NCBI GenBank assembly: GCA_963775505.1
Contig: CAVZIL010000008.1
Coordinates: 248,001 to 312,000, forward strand
Source: JAIBJN01 sp963775505
GTDB lineage: Bacteria > Actinomycetota > Thermoleophilia > Gaiellales > Gaiellaceae
DNA: 64,000 nucleotides
Direction: 5' to 3'
How positions within the stretch are numbered: position 1 is the first letter of the stretch; each line of letters opens with the position of its first letter. Below the pieces are notes generated by a model. That model had not been told where the DNA came from. It did not search any database and was given only the letters and a program-made list of their open reading frames with translations. Positions 25,489 to 34,811 of the stretch are shown one piece after another. A program made the translations under genes and the position numbers.

Positions 25489-26822
25489 GCGGCTGGCTCG
25501 GACGCCGGCACCCGACGCAGCTCATCGTCGGTGCCTTCGCGCTCGGCATCCTCGCCGGGGCCGGGCTCCTCACGCTCCCCTTCGCCACCGAAAGCGGCGA
25601 GAGCACGTCCTTCCTGACGGCGATCTTCACCTCGACGTCGGCGATCTGCGTGACCGGCCTGATCGTGGTGGACACGCCAACGTACTGGTCCACCTTCGGG
25701 GAGGTCGTGATCATGCTGCTCGTCCAGGTGGGCGGCATCGGGATCATGACCCTGGCGTCGCTACTCCTCTTCCTCCTCGCCGGGAAGCTGGGGCTGCGCG
25801 GGCGGCTGCTCGCCCAGGCAGAGGTCGCCGCGCCGCTTCTCGCAGACGTCCGGCGGCTCGTCGGCGCGGTCGTCAAGCTCAGCCTGATCTTCGAGGCGAT
25901 CGGCGCCACCATCCTCGCTATCCGCTGGTGGACAGGTTACGAGTACTCGCTCGGCCGTTCGATCTACCTCGGGATCTTCCACTCGATCACGGCGTTCAAC
26001 AACGCGGGCTTCGCGCTCTGGACCGACAACCTCACCCAGTTCGCGACCGACGGCTGGATCTGCGTCACGATTGCCCTCCTCATCATCGCCGGCGGCCTCG
26101 GCTTTCCCGTCTGGCTCGAGCTCTCCCGGCTCTGGCGGCGGCCTAGCAGGTGGAGCCTGCACACGAAGCTGACGCTTGTCGTGAGCGCTGTCCTCATCGT
26201 CGGCGGGACCGGCGCAGTGCTGGCCTTCGAGTGGTCGAACCCCGGCACGCTCGGCCCCCTGAGCCTCGGTGGAAAGCTGCTCGCCGGGTTCTTCCAGGGG
26301 GTCACGCCGCGGACGGCCGGATTCAACACAGTCGATTACGGCGAGATGGAGCTGGAGACGCTCTTCGTCTCCGACTTCCTCATGTTCGTCGGCGCGGGCA
26401 GCGCGTCGACCGGCGGAGGCATCAAGGTGACGACCCTGGCGCTGCTCATGCTCATGGTCTGGGCGGAGCTGCGCGGCGACCCGCACGTGACGGCGTTCGG
26501 ACGGCGTCTCCCCGCCCACGCGCAGCGGCAGGCGTTCGCGATCGCCACGATCGCCTTGTCCGCGGTCGTCGTCAGCACGCTCCTTCTCATGGCCAACAGC
26601 GAGTTCACGCTCTCGCAGTCGCTCTTCGAGGCCTTCTCCGCCTTCGGGACAGTGGGGCTCTCGACAGGGATCACGGCCGATGTGGCGGTCGCCGGCCAAT
26701 GGACCCTGATTCTGCTCATGTACCTCGGCCGGGTCGGGCCTCATACTCTCGGCGTCGCACTCGCCCTCCGCGAGCGCCAGAGGCTTTACGGTTTCCCCGA
26801 GGAACGACCCATCATCGGCTGA
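25476..26822 (+). CDS. ktrB: KtrB-like potassium transporter subunit
   Basis: The 448-residue TrkH/KtrB-superfamily protein is more like KtrB than the two TrkH upstream: it is shorter at the N-terminus, with filters TSTSAICVTGLIV, HSITAFNNAGFALW, GVTPRTAGFNTV and FGTVGLSTGIT. The ending LGVALALRERQRLYGFPEE is typical of KtrB. I choose the TTG at 25476, which overlaps trkH copy 2 by 13 bp; no ATG or GTG lies near. It should pair with the single-RCK KtrA encoded next to form a Na+-linked K+ importer. A 167-nt leader separates them. Confidence 0.85.
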   Translation: MAGLSGWLGRRHPTQLIVGAFALGILAGAGLLTLPFATESGESTSFLTAIFTSTSAICVTGLIVVDTPTYWSTFGEVVIMLLVQVGGIGIMTLASLLLFLLAGKLGLRGRLLAQAEVAAPLLADVRRLVGAVVKLSLIFEAIGATILAIRWWTGYEYSLGRSIYLGIFHSITAFNNAGFALWTDNLTQFATDGWICVTIALLIIAGGLGFPVWLELSRLWRRPSRWSLHTKLTLVVSAVLIVGGTGAVLAFEWSNPGTLGPLSLGGKLLAGFFQGVTPRTAGFNTVDYGEMELETLFVSDFLMFVGAGSASTGGGIKVTTLALLMLMVWAELRGDPHVTAFGRRLPAHAQRQAFAIATIALSAVVVSTLLLMANSEFTLSQSLFEAFSAFGTVGLSTGITADVAVAGQWTLILLMYLGRVGPHTLGVALALRERQRLYGFPEERPIIG

Positions 26823-26874
26823 TCAGTGCCCCGTCAGGCAATACGCGCCCGCCTCTGCCCCGCGATCACGCGGC

Positions 26875-26989
26875 GCATGAGTCCACCCTCGCCCTTGTCA
26901 AGGCCACCAGCCTTGCCTGCGGACGAGTGCGGACTCATGCTTGGTGCTCGCGACCCAGAAGCTGGGCAGCATTACCCGAAGGGGCACTG
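26875..26989 (+). promoter_or_regulatory. Structured leader between ktrB and ktrA
   Basis: The 167-nt gap before ktrA contains a perfect 10-bp inverted repeat GCATGAGTCC (26875-26884) and GGACTCATGC (26931-26940). Nested within it is CAAGGC-CACCA-GCCTTG (26899-26915). A third hairpin, CCCAG-AAG-CTGGG, lies at 26954-26966, just before the start. This could be a riboswitch-like or attenuator leader. It does not match the ydaO (c-di-AMP) riboswitch consensus I know. Confidence 0.45.
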
Positions 26990-27643
26990 ATGCCCGCCAA
27001 GGAGTTCATAGTCATCGGTCTCGGCCGCTTCGGCGGGGGGCTGGCGACGACCCTAGTCGGCATGGGCCACGAGGTGCTCGGGGTCGACGCCGACCCGAAG
27101 ATCGTGCAGGGCCTCGCCGGAGTCCTCACCCACGTCGTCGAAGCGGACTCGACGAGCGAGGCGGCGATGCGGCAGCTCGGGGCGGGGGAGTTCGACACCG
27201 CGATCGTCGCCATCGGCACGGACATCGAGGCGAGCATCCTGACGACCTCGGTCCTCGCCGACCTCGGTGTGAGGCGAATCGTCGCCAAGGCCGTGACCGA
27301 GCCCCACGGCCGCATCCTCGAGCGCGTCGGCGCGCACAGGGTCGTCTTCCCGGAGCGGGACATGGGCGTGCGCGTCGGGCACAGCCTCGCCGGTTCCATC
27401 CTCGACTACTTCGAGCTGGACCCGGGCTTCGCCATCGTCGAGACGAGGGCGCCGAGGGAGCTCGTCGGCAAGACGCTCGCCGACGCCGAGGTGCGCAAGC
27501 GCTACGGCATCACCGTGGTCTGTATCAAGCCCGCGGGAGGCTCGTTCACCTACGCAACCCCCGACACCGTGGTGAGCGAGGGCGACATCCTCGTCGTCGC
27601 CGGAGAGAAGCGCCGCGCCGAGGCCTTCGGCGAGCTTTCCTAG
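26990..27643 (+). CDS. ktrA: KtrA-like RCK-domain K+ transport regulator
   Basis: A 217-residue single RCK unit: RCK_N starts FIVIGLGRFGGGLATTLVGMG with acidic VDADP after strand 2, and RCK_C starts near FAIVETRAPRELVGKTL. Size and architecture are those of KtrA, which forms an octameric ring gating KtrB according to ATP/ADP and, in many Gram-positives, c-di-AMP bound at the C domain. It is the last gene of the K+ cluster. A hairpin right after its stop probably ends the transcript. Confidence 0.9.
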   Translation: MPAKEFIVIGLGRFGGGLATTLVGMGHEVLGVDADPKIVQGLAGVLTHVVEADSTSEAAMRQLGAGEFDTAIVAIGTDIEASILTTSVLADLGVRRIVAKAVTEPHGRILERVGAHRVVFPERDMGVRVGHSLAGSILDYFELDPGFAIVETRAPRELVGKTLADAEVRKRYGITVVCIKPAGGSFTYATPDTVVSEGDILVVAGEKRRAEAFGELS

Positions 27644-27666
27644 CCAGGTAGCGCTGTGTTACCTGG
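27644..27666. terminator. Bidirectional hairpin terminator
   Basis: CCAGGTA (27644-27650) pairs with TACCTGG (27660-27666) around a 9-nt loop, exactly between the convergent ktrA and esterase genes. No long U-run is present, which is common in very GC-rich genomes. It overlaps the esterase stop codon. Confidence 0.6.
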
Positions 27667-28309
27667 ACGTGGGTGGCACGGCGCGCTCGAGGACCGCCCG
27701 CGCCTGCGCGACCGCCGCCGGGGCGATCTGGTGGGCGACGGGGTCCTCCCGGTACGCGACGTCGAGACCTGCGCTGTCCAGGCGGTCGCGTGCCTCGCGG
27801 CCGAACTCGGCGGGGATGATCGGGTCGTAGGTCCCGTGGGAGATCGAGACCGGTAGGCCGGCCCGGCTCTCGAGGTCGAGCTCGAAACCCTCGACGGTGG
27901 GGATGAAGCCGCTCATGGCGACGAGTCCGGCCGGGCGCGGACGTGACGCCGCCAGGCCGAGCGCGTACGACATCACCGTCCCCTGCGAGAAGCCGCCGAG
28001 CACGGCCCGGTCGGGCGGCACGCCGGCCTCGGCGAGGGCCGCGTCGAGCCAGGCGGAGGCCTCGCCGAAGCTGGCGAGGAACGTCGAGGTGTCCGGGAAG
28101 CCGATCTCCCTCACGACGTACCAGTGGGCGCCGCCGGGCGGCAGAGCGAGCGGGCCCCGCGGCACGAGCCCCACGAGCCGCTGCTCGGGGTCGAGAAGAT
28201 CCAGGAGCGGCGCCAGGTCGAGCTCGTCGGCGCCGCGACCGTGCAGGAGTACGAGCGCGCCGTCAGGCTCGCCGGCCGCCGGGCGCGTGCGATGCTCGAT
28301 CGGGCTCAC
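27659..28309 (-). CDS. Phospholipase/carboxylesterase-family alpha/beta hydrolase
   Basis: A 216-residue cytosolic serine hydrolase of the carboxylesterase/acyl-protein-thioesterase type: oxyanion LLHGRGADELDL, nucleophile elbow GGFSQGTVMS, Asp in SHGTYDPIIP and His in PVAHQIAP. The family cleaves short carboxyl esters or thioesters. The start is a GTG. It is convergent with ktrA and probably monocistronic. No substrate clue comes from its neighbours. Confidence 0.85.
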   Translation of the reverse strand: MSPIEHRTRPAAGEPDGALVLLHGRGADELDLAPLLDLLDPEQRLVGLVPRGPLALPPGGAHWYVVREIGFPDTSTFLASFGEASAWLDAALAEAGVPPDRAVLGGFSQGTVMSYALGLAASRPRPAGLVAMSGFIPTVEGFELDLESRAGLPVSISHGTYDPIIPAEFGREARDRLDSAGLDVAYREDPVAHQIAPAAVAQARAVLERAVPPTSR

Positions 28310-28358
28310 AACCTGAGCCTAGTCGGGTGACGCAGCCGTCCGGCGGGCGAGGCGCCGG

Positions 28359-29107
28359 CTAGTCGCCGTTCCGCTGCTCGTCCCGCTTCTGGTCCCGGCG
28401 CTCTTCCCGCTCTTCGCGACGATCCGCGCGCTCCTCGGCCTTCGCCTCGCGGCGCTCTTCCCTCTCGGCCTTGCGCTCCTCGCGCTCCTCGGCCTTCTGC
28501 TCGCGCCGTTCCTCGATCTCCGCCCGGCGCTCCTCGCGCTGCTCGGCCTTCTCCCGGCGGCGTTCTTCCAGCTCCGCCTTGCGTCGCTCGCGCTCCTCGG
28601 CGCGCGCTCGCGCCGTTCCTCCTTCTGCTCGTCGCGGTCGGGCCGCTCGCCGCCCGGCGGCTTGCCGGGCGTCGGCGGCTCGTGCGGAGGCTTGGGAGGC
28701 TCGGGCGGTTCGGGCGGAGGCGGTTGCGGTGGAGGCGGGGGAGGTGGTTCGGGCTCGCCGCCCGGACGGTTGGGATTCGAGCCTCCGCCGGAGCGGTCCG
28801 GGCCGCCGCCGGAGGAGCCGCCGCCCGAGGAGCCGGACGCGGTGTCGCCGAGGACTCCGCCGGAGTCGGACGCGGGCGTCGCCGGTGGGCTCTGTGGGGA
28901 GTTCGGCGCGGCCTCGTTCGTGTCCTCGGCAGAGGGAGCCAGGGCATCGGCGATGATCTCGCCGGCCTGCGCGGAGCCCCGCAGCGGCGCCGGGAGGGCG
29001 TCGAGCGGTCGGTCTCCGGGCAGCACCATAGGCGCCAGCGCGAGCAGCGTGATGACCACGCTGAGCGCGATGGTCCAAAGCGCGTGTGTGCCTAGACGGC
29101 TCCCCAC
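28359..29107 (-). CDS. Membrane-anchored protein with Pro-rich and Glu/Arg/Lys repeat regions, one frameshift
   Basis: From the GTG at 29107: a short cytoplasmic start, one transmembrane helix (LWTIALSVVITLLALAPMVL), a linker rich in Ser/Gly, a Pro/Glu stretch (PEPPPPPPPQPPPPEPPEPP) and a C-terminal block of about 90 residues of repeated EERR/REERK units. An extra base near 28612 shifts the frame between the Pro-rich and charged parts. The charged block would form a long single helix or a polyampholyte. No family was recognised. It could span the wall or act as an extracellular spacer; this is inference only. Confidence 0.6.
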
Positions 29108-29157
29108 TCTCGTCCCATCGGCCGATCTTCCCTCTGACTTGAACGGTAGCCCACTAT

Positions 29158-30087
29158 CTAGGCGCTGGGAACCCCGGAAACGTCCAGGATTCTGCGTAAA
29201 GCTCCTGCATTGGCCGGCGCCTGGGCCGCGAGCTCTCCCTGCGGCGTGCGGCTCCAGCGGTTGTTGTTGAAGAGGACGTAGACCTCGTCGGCGTTCGTCG
29301 CGAGCTCTCTGAGCGGCTCGACCCACTCCTCGAGCTCCTCGTCCGAGTAGAGGTAGTCGAAGCGGTCGCTCGCGCTGCCGCCGCGCGTGTTCCAGGTCGC
29401 TGCGTTGCGGCCGTGGAGGCGGACGTAGGCCAGCGGGCTCGTGGCCGCGACCACCGTGGGGACGAGGTTCCGCGCCTCCGTCTTCGGCGCGTCCACGACG
29501 ACATGCGAGGCACCGATCTCCTCGAGCAGCGCCAGCGTCCGGTCACGGTGCTCCTCTTCGAGCCAGCTCCGGTGGCGGAACTCGACGAGCGCGCGGTCGC
29601 CCTCGAGTTGCTCGACGGCCCAGCGTAGGTAGTCGATGGACACGTCCTTTGAGACGACGTACGGCGGAAATTGGAGAAGGATGCCTCCGAGCTTCCCCGT
29701 CTCGCGCAGCGGCTCGAGGGCACGGTGGAAGCGCCGGAAGACCTCGGCGCGGAACTCGCGCGGGGGCCGGTCGACGCGGCCGCGATCATCGACCGGCGCC
29801 GCCTCGCGCAGGTCGGGCGGGAGCTGCTCGACCTTCACGGGGTGGCGTGTCATCACTCCGAATGCCTTCACGTGCATGACGAAGCCGTCGGGCGTGCGCT
29901 CGGCCCAGCGCGAGACCATGGTCTCGTCCGGGAGCCGGTAGTAGGTGGAATCCACCTCGACCGTCGAGAAGCGCTCCGCGTAGTAGCGCAGGCGCGCCTC
30001 CGCCGATTTCGCCTCCCGCGGGTACCAGTGCTTCGTCAGAGCCTCGTCCGCCCAGGAGCACGTGCCGATGCGGATCGACGCGGCCAT
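29158..30087 (-). CDS. DUF72 family protein (YecE-like TIM barrel)
   Basis: A 309-residue DUF72 protein, recognised by RIGTCSWADEALTKHWYP at the N-terminus, YAERFSTVEVDSTYYRLP, LGGILLQFPPYV, LVEFRHRSW, ASHVVVDAPK, YVRLHGRNA and VYVLFNNN near the end. The family is widespread, but its biochemical role is not settled. The ATG at 30087 is preferred over one 9 nt upstream because it starts right at the family N-terminus. It is divergent from the TMEM175-type channel gene with 32 bp between starts. Confidence 0.88.
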   Translation of the reverse strand: MAASIRIGTCSWADEALTKHWYPREAKSAEARLRYYAERFSTVEVDSTYYRLPDETMVSRWAERTPDGFVMHVKAFGVMTRHPVKVEQLPPDLREAAPVDDRGRVDRPPREFRAEVFRRFHRALEPLRETGKLGGILLQFPPYVVSKDVSIDYLRWAVEQLEGDRALVEFRHRSWLEEEHRDRTLALLEEIGASHVVVDAPKTEARNLVPTVVAATSPLAYVRLHGRNAATWNTRGGSASDRFDYLYSDEELEEWVEPLRELATNADEVYVLFNNNRWSRTPQGELAAQAPANAGALRRILDVSGVPSA

Positions 30088-30119
30088 AGCCGACAACGCT
30101 AGCGCTGTAGCCTTGCGCG

Positions 30120-30779
30120 GTGCCGCAGGTAACGGCCCACGGCATCGAGCGTGACAGCGCGGAGTTCGCGCGCGTCGTCGGCTTCAGCGACGCGATCTTC
30201 GCGATCGCGATGACGCTGCTCGTCCTCGAGATTGGGGTGTCGGGGCTGCCGGAGGACGGCGGCGAGATCCGCGAAATGGCGGAGGCGCTGAAGGACGCGC
30301 TGCCCCAGATCGTCAGCTTCGCCGTCTCGTTCTACGTCATCGGCCGCTACTGGCTTGCTCACCACTGGTTCTTCTCGCGCCTCGAGCGCATCGACCGGCG
30401 CACGCTGTCCCTCAACCTCGTCTACCTCGCCTTCATCGCGTTCCTGCCCTTTCCGACGGGGCTCATCGGCGACTACGAGGAGAACCCGATCGCGTTCGTC
30501 GTCTTCGCGCTCTCGATGGCGGCGGTGAGCCTGATGGAGCTCGTCGTCTATCGCCATGCGCTTCACGCGGGCCTTCTGCGGTCTGGAGTGCCTGCAGGCA
30601 TCTGGAAGTGGGCGCGACTTGCCTCAGGTTTCCCAGTGGCGGTCTTCATCGTCTCGATCCCGATCGGGTTCCTCAACACGACCGCAGCGATCCTCTCCTG
30701 GTTCGTGCTCTCCCCGATCGGCTACCTCATCAACAAGAGAATGCCGCCGGAGGTCCTCGCCTACTTCTCCAGGTATTAG
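30120..30779 (+). CDS. TMEM175-type (DUF1211) potassium channel
   Basis: A 219-residue six-helix membrane protein with the TMEM175 hallmark FSDAIFAIAMTLLVLEI in helix 1, where the FSD motif and hydrophobic gate are found. It is followed by FAVSFYVIGRYWLAHHWFF and LVYLAFIAFLPFPTGLI. Bacterial members form tetrameric K+-leak channels. The start is a GTG. It lies 2.5 kb from the Trk/Ktr genes, so K+ efflux and uptake may be linked in this genome. Its stop overlaps the radical SAM stop (convergent). Confidence 0.88.
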   Translation: MPQVTAHGIERDSAEFARVVGFSDAIFAIAMTLLVLEIGVSGLPEDGGEIREMAEALKDALPQIVSFAVSFYVIGRYWLAHHWFFSRLERIDRRTLSLNLVYLAFIAFLPFPTGLIGDYEENPIAFVVFALSMAAVSLMELVVYRHALHAGLLRSGVPAGIWKWARLASGFPVAVFIVSIPIGFLNTTAAILSWFVLSPIGYLINKRMPPEVLAYFSRY

Positions 30780-31696
30780 ACCGCCAGGGCCAGCTGCTCC
30801 TGCCGCCTGGCGGGAACCGGCCGGCCGCCGCCCGTCGGGGCGAGGCCGTGGCGCAGGCGCAGGCGGGCGAAGCGCTCGCCGACCTGCTCCTGGTAGCGCT
30901 TCGGCGCGTAGGCGCGGCGTCCGTACAGCTCGACGTAGCGCGGGTAGAGCCACGGGTAGGCCTGCTTCAGCCAGGGCAGGAAGTGCTCGCGAATCGCCGG
31001 CCGGACGTGGAGGACGATGGCCGACGCCCAGGACACGCCCGCCTCCGCGCAGGCCGCGAGCACCTCGTCCAGGTGCTCCTCGTCGTCCGTCAGGGCCGGG
31101 AGGACAGGGGCAACGAGCACGCCGGTGCGGATGCCGGCCTCCGCGAAGCGGGACAGGATCTCGAGCCGCTTGCGGCCAGGCGGGGTTCCGGGCTCGACCA
31201 CGCGCCGCACGTCCTCGTCCAGCGTGCCCACGCTCATGGAGACGGTCAGCGGCGCGACCTCGTTCAGTCGCGCGAAGACGTCGAGGTCACGCAGGATCAA
31301 CGTCGATTTTGTCAGCAGCGAGAGCGGGTTGGCGAAATCGGTGAGGGCCTCGATCAGCCCGCGGGTCAGCCGGTAGCGGCCCTCACAGTGCTGGTACGGG
31401 TCGGTCGCGGTGCCCATCGCGACGGTCTCGCCCTCCCACCGCGGCGACGCGAGCTCGCGGCGCAGCACCTCGACGACGTTCGTCTTGACGACGATCTTCG
31501 AGGAGAAGTCGTCGCCGATCCCCAGGTCCAGGTAGCTGTGGAACGCACGGGCGAAGCAGTAGTGGCAGCTATGCGTGCACCCGCGGTACGGGTTCACAGT
31601 CCAGCGGAAAGGGATCCGGCTCAGCTCCGGCACACGGTTCAGAGCCGACTTGCAGGTGTCCTCGAGGTACTGCGCGCGAGCCACGTCTCCGGTCAT
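30776..31696 (-). CDS. Rv2578c-type radical SAM protein (SplB/COG1533-like)
   Basis: The 306-residue protein carries the radical SAM cluster motif CTHSCHYC (Cys40, Cys44, Cys47) in NPYRGCTHSCHYCFARAFH, then TATDPYQHCEGRYRLTR and LLTKSTLILRDLD, as in the Rv2578c family related to spore photoproduct lyase. It would bind a 4Fe-4S cluster and cleave S-adenosylmethionine; DNA-lesion repair is suggested by the family but unproven. The ATG at 31696 lies 5 bp from a LexA-like palindrome, consistent with damage-inducible expression. Confidence 0.88.
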   Translation of the reverse strand: MTGDVARAQYLEDTCKSALNRVPELSRIPFRWTVNPYRGCTHSCHYCFARAFHSYLDLGIGDDFSSKIVVKTNVVEVLRRELASPRWEGETVAMGTATDPYQHCEGRYRLTRGLIEALTDFANPLSLLTKSTLILRDLDVFARLNEVAPLTVSMSVGTLDEDVRRVVEPGTPPGRKRLEILSRFAEAGIRTGVLVAPVLPALTDDEEHLDEVLAACAEAGVSWASAIVLHVRPAIREHFLPWLKQAYPWLYPRYVELYGRRAYAPKRYQEQVGERFARLRLRHGLAPTGGGRPVPARRQEQLALAV

Positions 31697-31700
31697 TATA

Positions 31701-31712
31701 GAACATATGTTC
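31701..31712. promoter_or_regulatory. LexA-like (SOS) operator
   Basis: GAACATATGTTC is a perfect 12-bp palindrome that fits the Gram-positive SOS box core GAAC-N4-GTTC (CGAACRNRYGTTCG). It lies 5 bp upstream of the radical SAM start codon and 37 bp upstream of the divergent cyclase-ATPase gene. It is AT-rich compared with its surroundings. LexA binding is inferred from pattern alone. Confidence 0.65.
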
Positions 31713-31748
31713 GATTTGGCAGTCGAGCGGCGGCCGTAGACTCGGCCC

Positions 31749-34700
31749 ATGGCGGAGGCGCGCAAGACCGTCACGATCGTGTTCTCGGACATGAGCGGCT
31801 CGACCACGCTGGGGGAGGAGCTCGATCCGGAGACGGTCCGTCGGGTCATGCGCCGCTACTTCGACGAGGCGCAGGCCGTGCTCGAGCGTCACGGCGGCAC
31901 GGTGGAGAAGTTCATCGGTGACGCGGTGATGGCCGTCTTCGGCATTCCGCAGCTCCACGAGGACGACGCCCTCAGGGCGATCCGTGCGAGCGCAGAGCTG
32001 CGCCTGCGCCTGGGCGATCTGAACGACGAGCTCGAGCGCGACTGGGGCGTTCGAATCGCGGTGCGAATGGGCGTAAACACCGGCGAGGTCGTCGCCGGCG
32101 ACGCGGCGCTGGGAGACTCGTTCGCGACCGGGGACGCCGTCAACGTAGCGGCGCGCCTCGAGCAGTCCGCGAGTCCCGGCGAGATCCTGGTCGGGGACGC
32201 GACCCTTCGCCTCGTGCACGATGCGGTTCGGGTCGAGGAGGTCGAGCCTCTTGCCGTCAAGGGGAAGGCCGAACCGGTCCCTGCCTGGCGCCTCCTCGAC
32301 GTCCTTCCGGACGTTCCGGCCTACACCCGCACGCTGGACGCTCCGTTCGTCGGGCGGGAGTCCGAGCTCGCCGCGCTTGAGCAGGCGTTCGAGCGCTGTG
32401 CGGAGGAGGAAACGTGCCGACTCGTCACCGTGCTCGGCCCGCCGGGCGTGGGCAAGTCGAGGCTCGCGCGCGAGCTGCTCGCCGCGGTCGACGCGCGCGC
32501 GCGCGTCGTCGTCGGTCGGTGCCTCCCCTACGGAGAGGGGATCACCTACTGGCCGCTCGCGGAGATCGTCCAGCAGGTTGCCGGTCGCGACCACGCCGGA
32601 ATGCTCGAACTCGTCGCCGACGACGAGCACGCCGAGCTGATCGCGAATCGGATCGCAAGCGCGGTCGGGCTTGCTCCCGCGGACGGGCGAAGCGAGGAGG
32701 TCTCATGGGCCGTCCGCCGGCTGCTCGAATCGCTCTCGCGGCAGCGCCCGCTGGTCGTCGTGTTCGACGACATCCACTGGGCCGAGCCGACGTTCCTCGA
32801 TCTGATCGAGTATCTGGCGGGCTTCACCGCCGGGCCCGTGCTCCTGCTCGGGCTCGCCCGGCCCGACCTGCTCGAGACGCGGGCGTCCTGGGCGACGCCG
32901 AGGCCGAACGCGGACGCCGTGGTGCTCGAGCCGTTGTCCGAACGGGATGCCGGCGCCTTGATCGACCGCCTCTCCAGCGGGGCGCGCCTCTCCGAGGCGA
33001 CGCGAAGCCAGATCGTCGAGATCTCCTCCGGCAACCCCCTCTTTCTCGAGCAGATTGTCGCCCTCAAGGTCGAGCAGAACGGCGACAGCGGCGAGCTGGT
33101 GGTTCCGCCGACCATCCAGGCGCTGCTCGCAGCGCGCATCGACCGGCTGGATCCCAGCGAGCGCGCGGTGATCGAGCGCGCAGCGGTCGAGGGGCGGAGC
33201 TTCCATCGTGGAGCGGTGTCGGAGCTCCTGCCCGAGGCGGTCCGCCAGACGCTCGGATCCAACCTCATGTCGCTCGTGCGCAAGGAGCTGATCCGCCCCG
33301 ACCGGGCGGCGTTCGCCGGCGACGACGGCTTTCGCTTCGCGCACATCCTCGTGCGCGACGCCGCATATGCGGCAATGGCGAAGGAACTGCGCGCGGAGTT
33401 GCACGAGCAGTTCGCGGCCTGGCTCGCCAGAGCCGCGGAAGGGCGCATGGCCGAGTTCGAGGAGCTCGTCGGCTATCACCTGGAGCAGGCCCACGTCTAC
33501 CGGGCCGAACTCGGGCCGGTGGACGAGCGCGGCCGCGCGCTGGCCCGTCGAGCGTCGGAGTGCCTCGTGGCAGCAGCCGGGCGGGCAATCGCCCGCGGTG
33601 ATCGGCCCGCGCAGGTAAACCTGCTCTCCAGGGCCGCGGTGCTGCTCGCGGCCGACAAGCGCACGAGGGTCGAGGTGCTGGCGGAGCTCGGCGATGCTCT
33701 GACGGAGCTGGCGGACTTCTCGCGGGCGGAGACCGTTCTCGCGGAGGCGATCGGCGGCGCCGCCTCGACCGGAGACCCACGCCTCGAGGCACGGGCCTCG
33801 CTCGCGCTCGCCAAGCTCCACTACTCGACCAACCCCGGTGAGATCGCCGACCTCCGAGACACAGCCGATCGAGCGATCGAGGTCTTCGAGGGCGCCCGAG
33901 ACGAGCTCGGCCTCGCCAGGGCGTGGGACTTTCGTGCAGATCTGCAGTACGGGCAGGGGCAGAGCGGCGCGGCCCAGGAGGCCTGGCGACGCTCGATCGA
34001 CTACGCGCGGCGAGCCGGCAGCCGGAAGGAGGAGCTCGTGGGCCTTTCCTCACTCGCGTCCATCGTCCTGTGGGGGCCCACACACCGCACAACGGGGATC
34101 GAGATCTGCGAGGAGATCCTGGGGCGGGTGAAGGGCAACATGGAGGAGGAGGCCAACATCCTCGGGCTGCTCGGCTGCCTGCGCGCCATGGAAGGGCTTT
34201 TCGACGAGGCACACGTGCTCTTGGCGCGGCGTGCCGCGATCTTCGACGACCTCGGGCTCGAGCTGGCGGAGGCATGGCGATCCCATACGTCGGGCTGGGT
34301 CGAGCTTCTCGCGGGCGACGTCGCGGCGGCCGAGCGCATTCTGCGCGCTGGCTACGAGAAGCTGAGCCCACAGGTTCGAAGCCACAGCTTCAGGTCGTCG
34401 GGTCGTACCTCGTCCGCGCCCTGGCGATCCAGACGCGGTTCGCCGAGGCCGAGAGCCTTGCGCTGCTCGTCGAGGAGCTGGATCCGAGCGGCATCGCGGA
34501 GATCGCGCTCGCGCGCAGCGCCCGCGGGACGGCCGTGGCCCACCAGGGCCGAGCCTCCGAGGGCGAGCGGCTCGCCCGTGAGGCGGTCGAGATCATCGAC
34601 CGGACCGACTTCCTCATCGACCGGGCCGACGCGCGCGCGAACCTGGGCGGCGTGCTGTTGCTCGCCGATCGGGTCGACGCCGCCGCGCCCGTGCTGGCCG

Positions 34701-34783
34701 AAGCGCTGGAGCTCCACGAGGCCAAGGGCAACGTCGTCTCGGCCGCGAGCGCGCGGGCTCTCCTCGAGTCCCTGGGCCGCTAG
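31749..34783 (+). CDS. Class III adenylate/guanylate cyclase fused to ATPase and TPR-like domain, one frameshift
   Basis: A multidomain regulator of about 1,010 residues. Residues 10-175 are a class III cyclase homology domain with metal sites VFSDMSGSTTL and KFIGDAVMAVFG and the NVAARLEQ segment. An AAA/STAND-type ATPase follows with Walker A GPPGVGKSRL and Walker B VVVFDDIHWAE, then a long helical TPR-like region. One extra base near 34370 shifts the last 140 residues, which otherwise end ARALLESLGR. Proteins of this design are common in actinobacteria; cyclase activity and signal are unknown. Both metal Asp residues are present, so catalysis is plausible. Confidence 0.82.
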
Positions 34784-34811
34784 GCGCCGCTCAGCCTCGC
34801 GCCGGGATCGG

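Noticed and set aside
26875..26989. c-di-AMP (ydaO) riboswitch before ktrA.
   Set aside because: Location fits, but the conserved ydaO sequence elements are not visible; kept only as an unnamed structured leader.
28471..29270. Long Gly/Ser/Arg-rich frames opposite the Pro/Glu repeat gene.
   Set aside because: They mirror the low-complexity repeats of the minus-strand gene; no start signals or family features.
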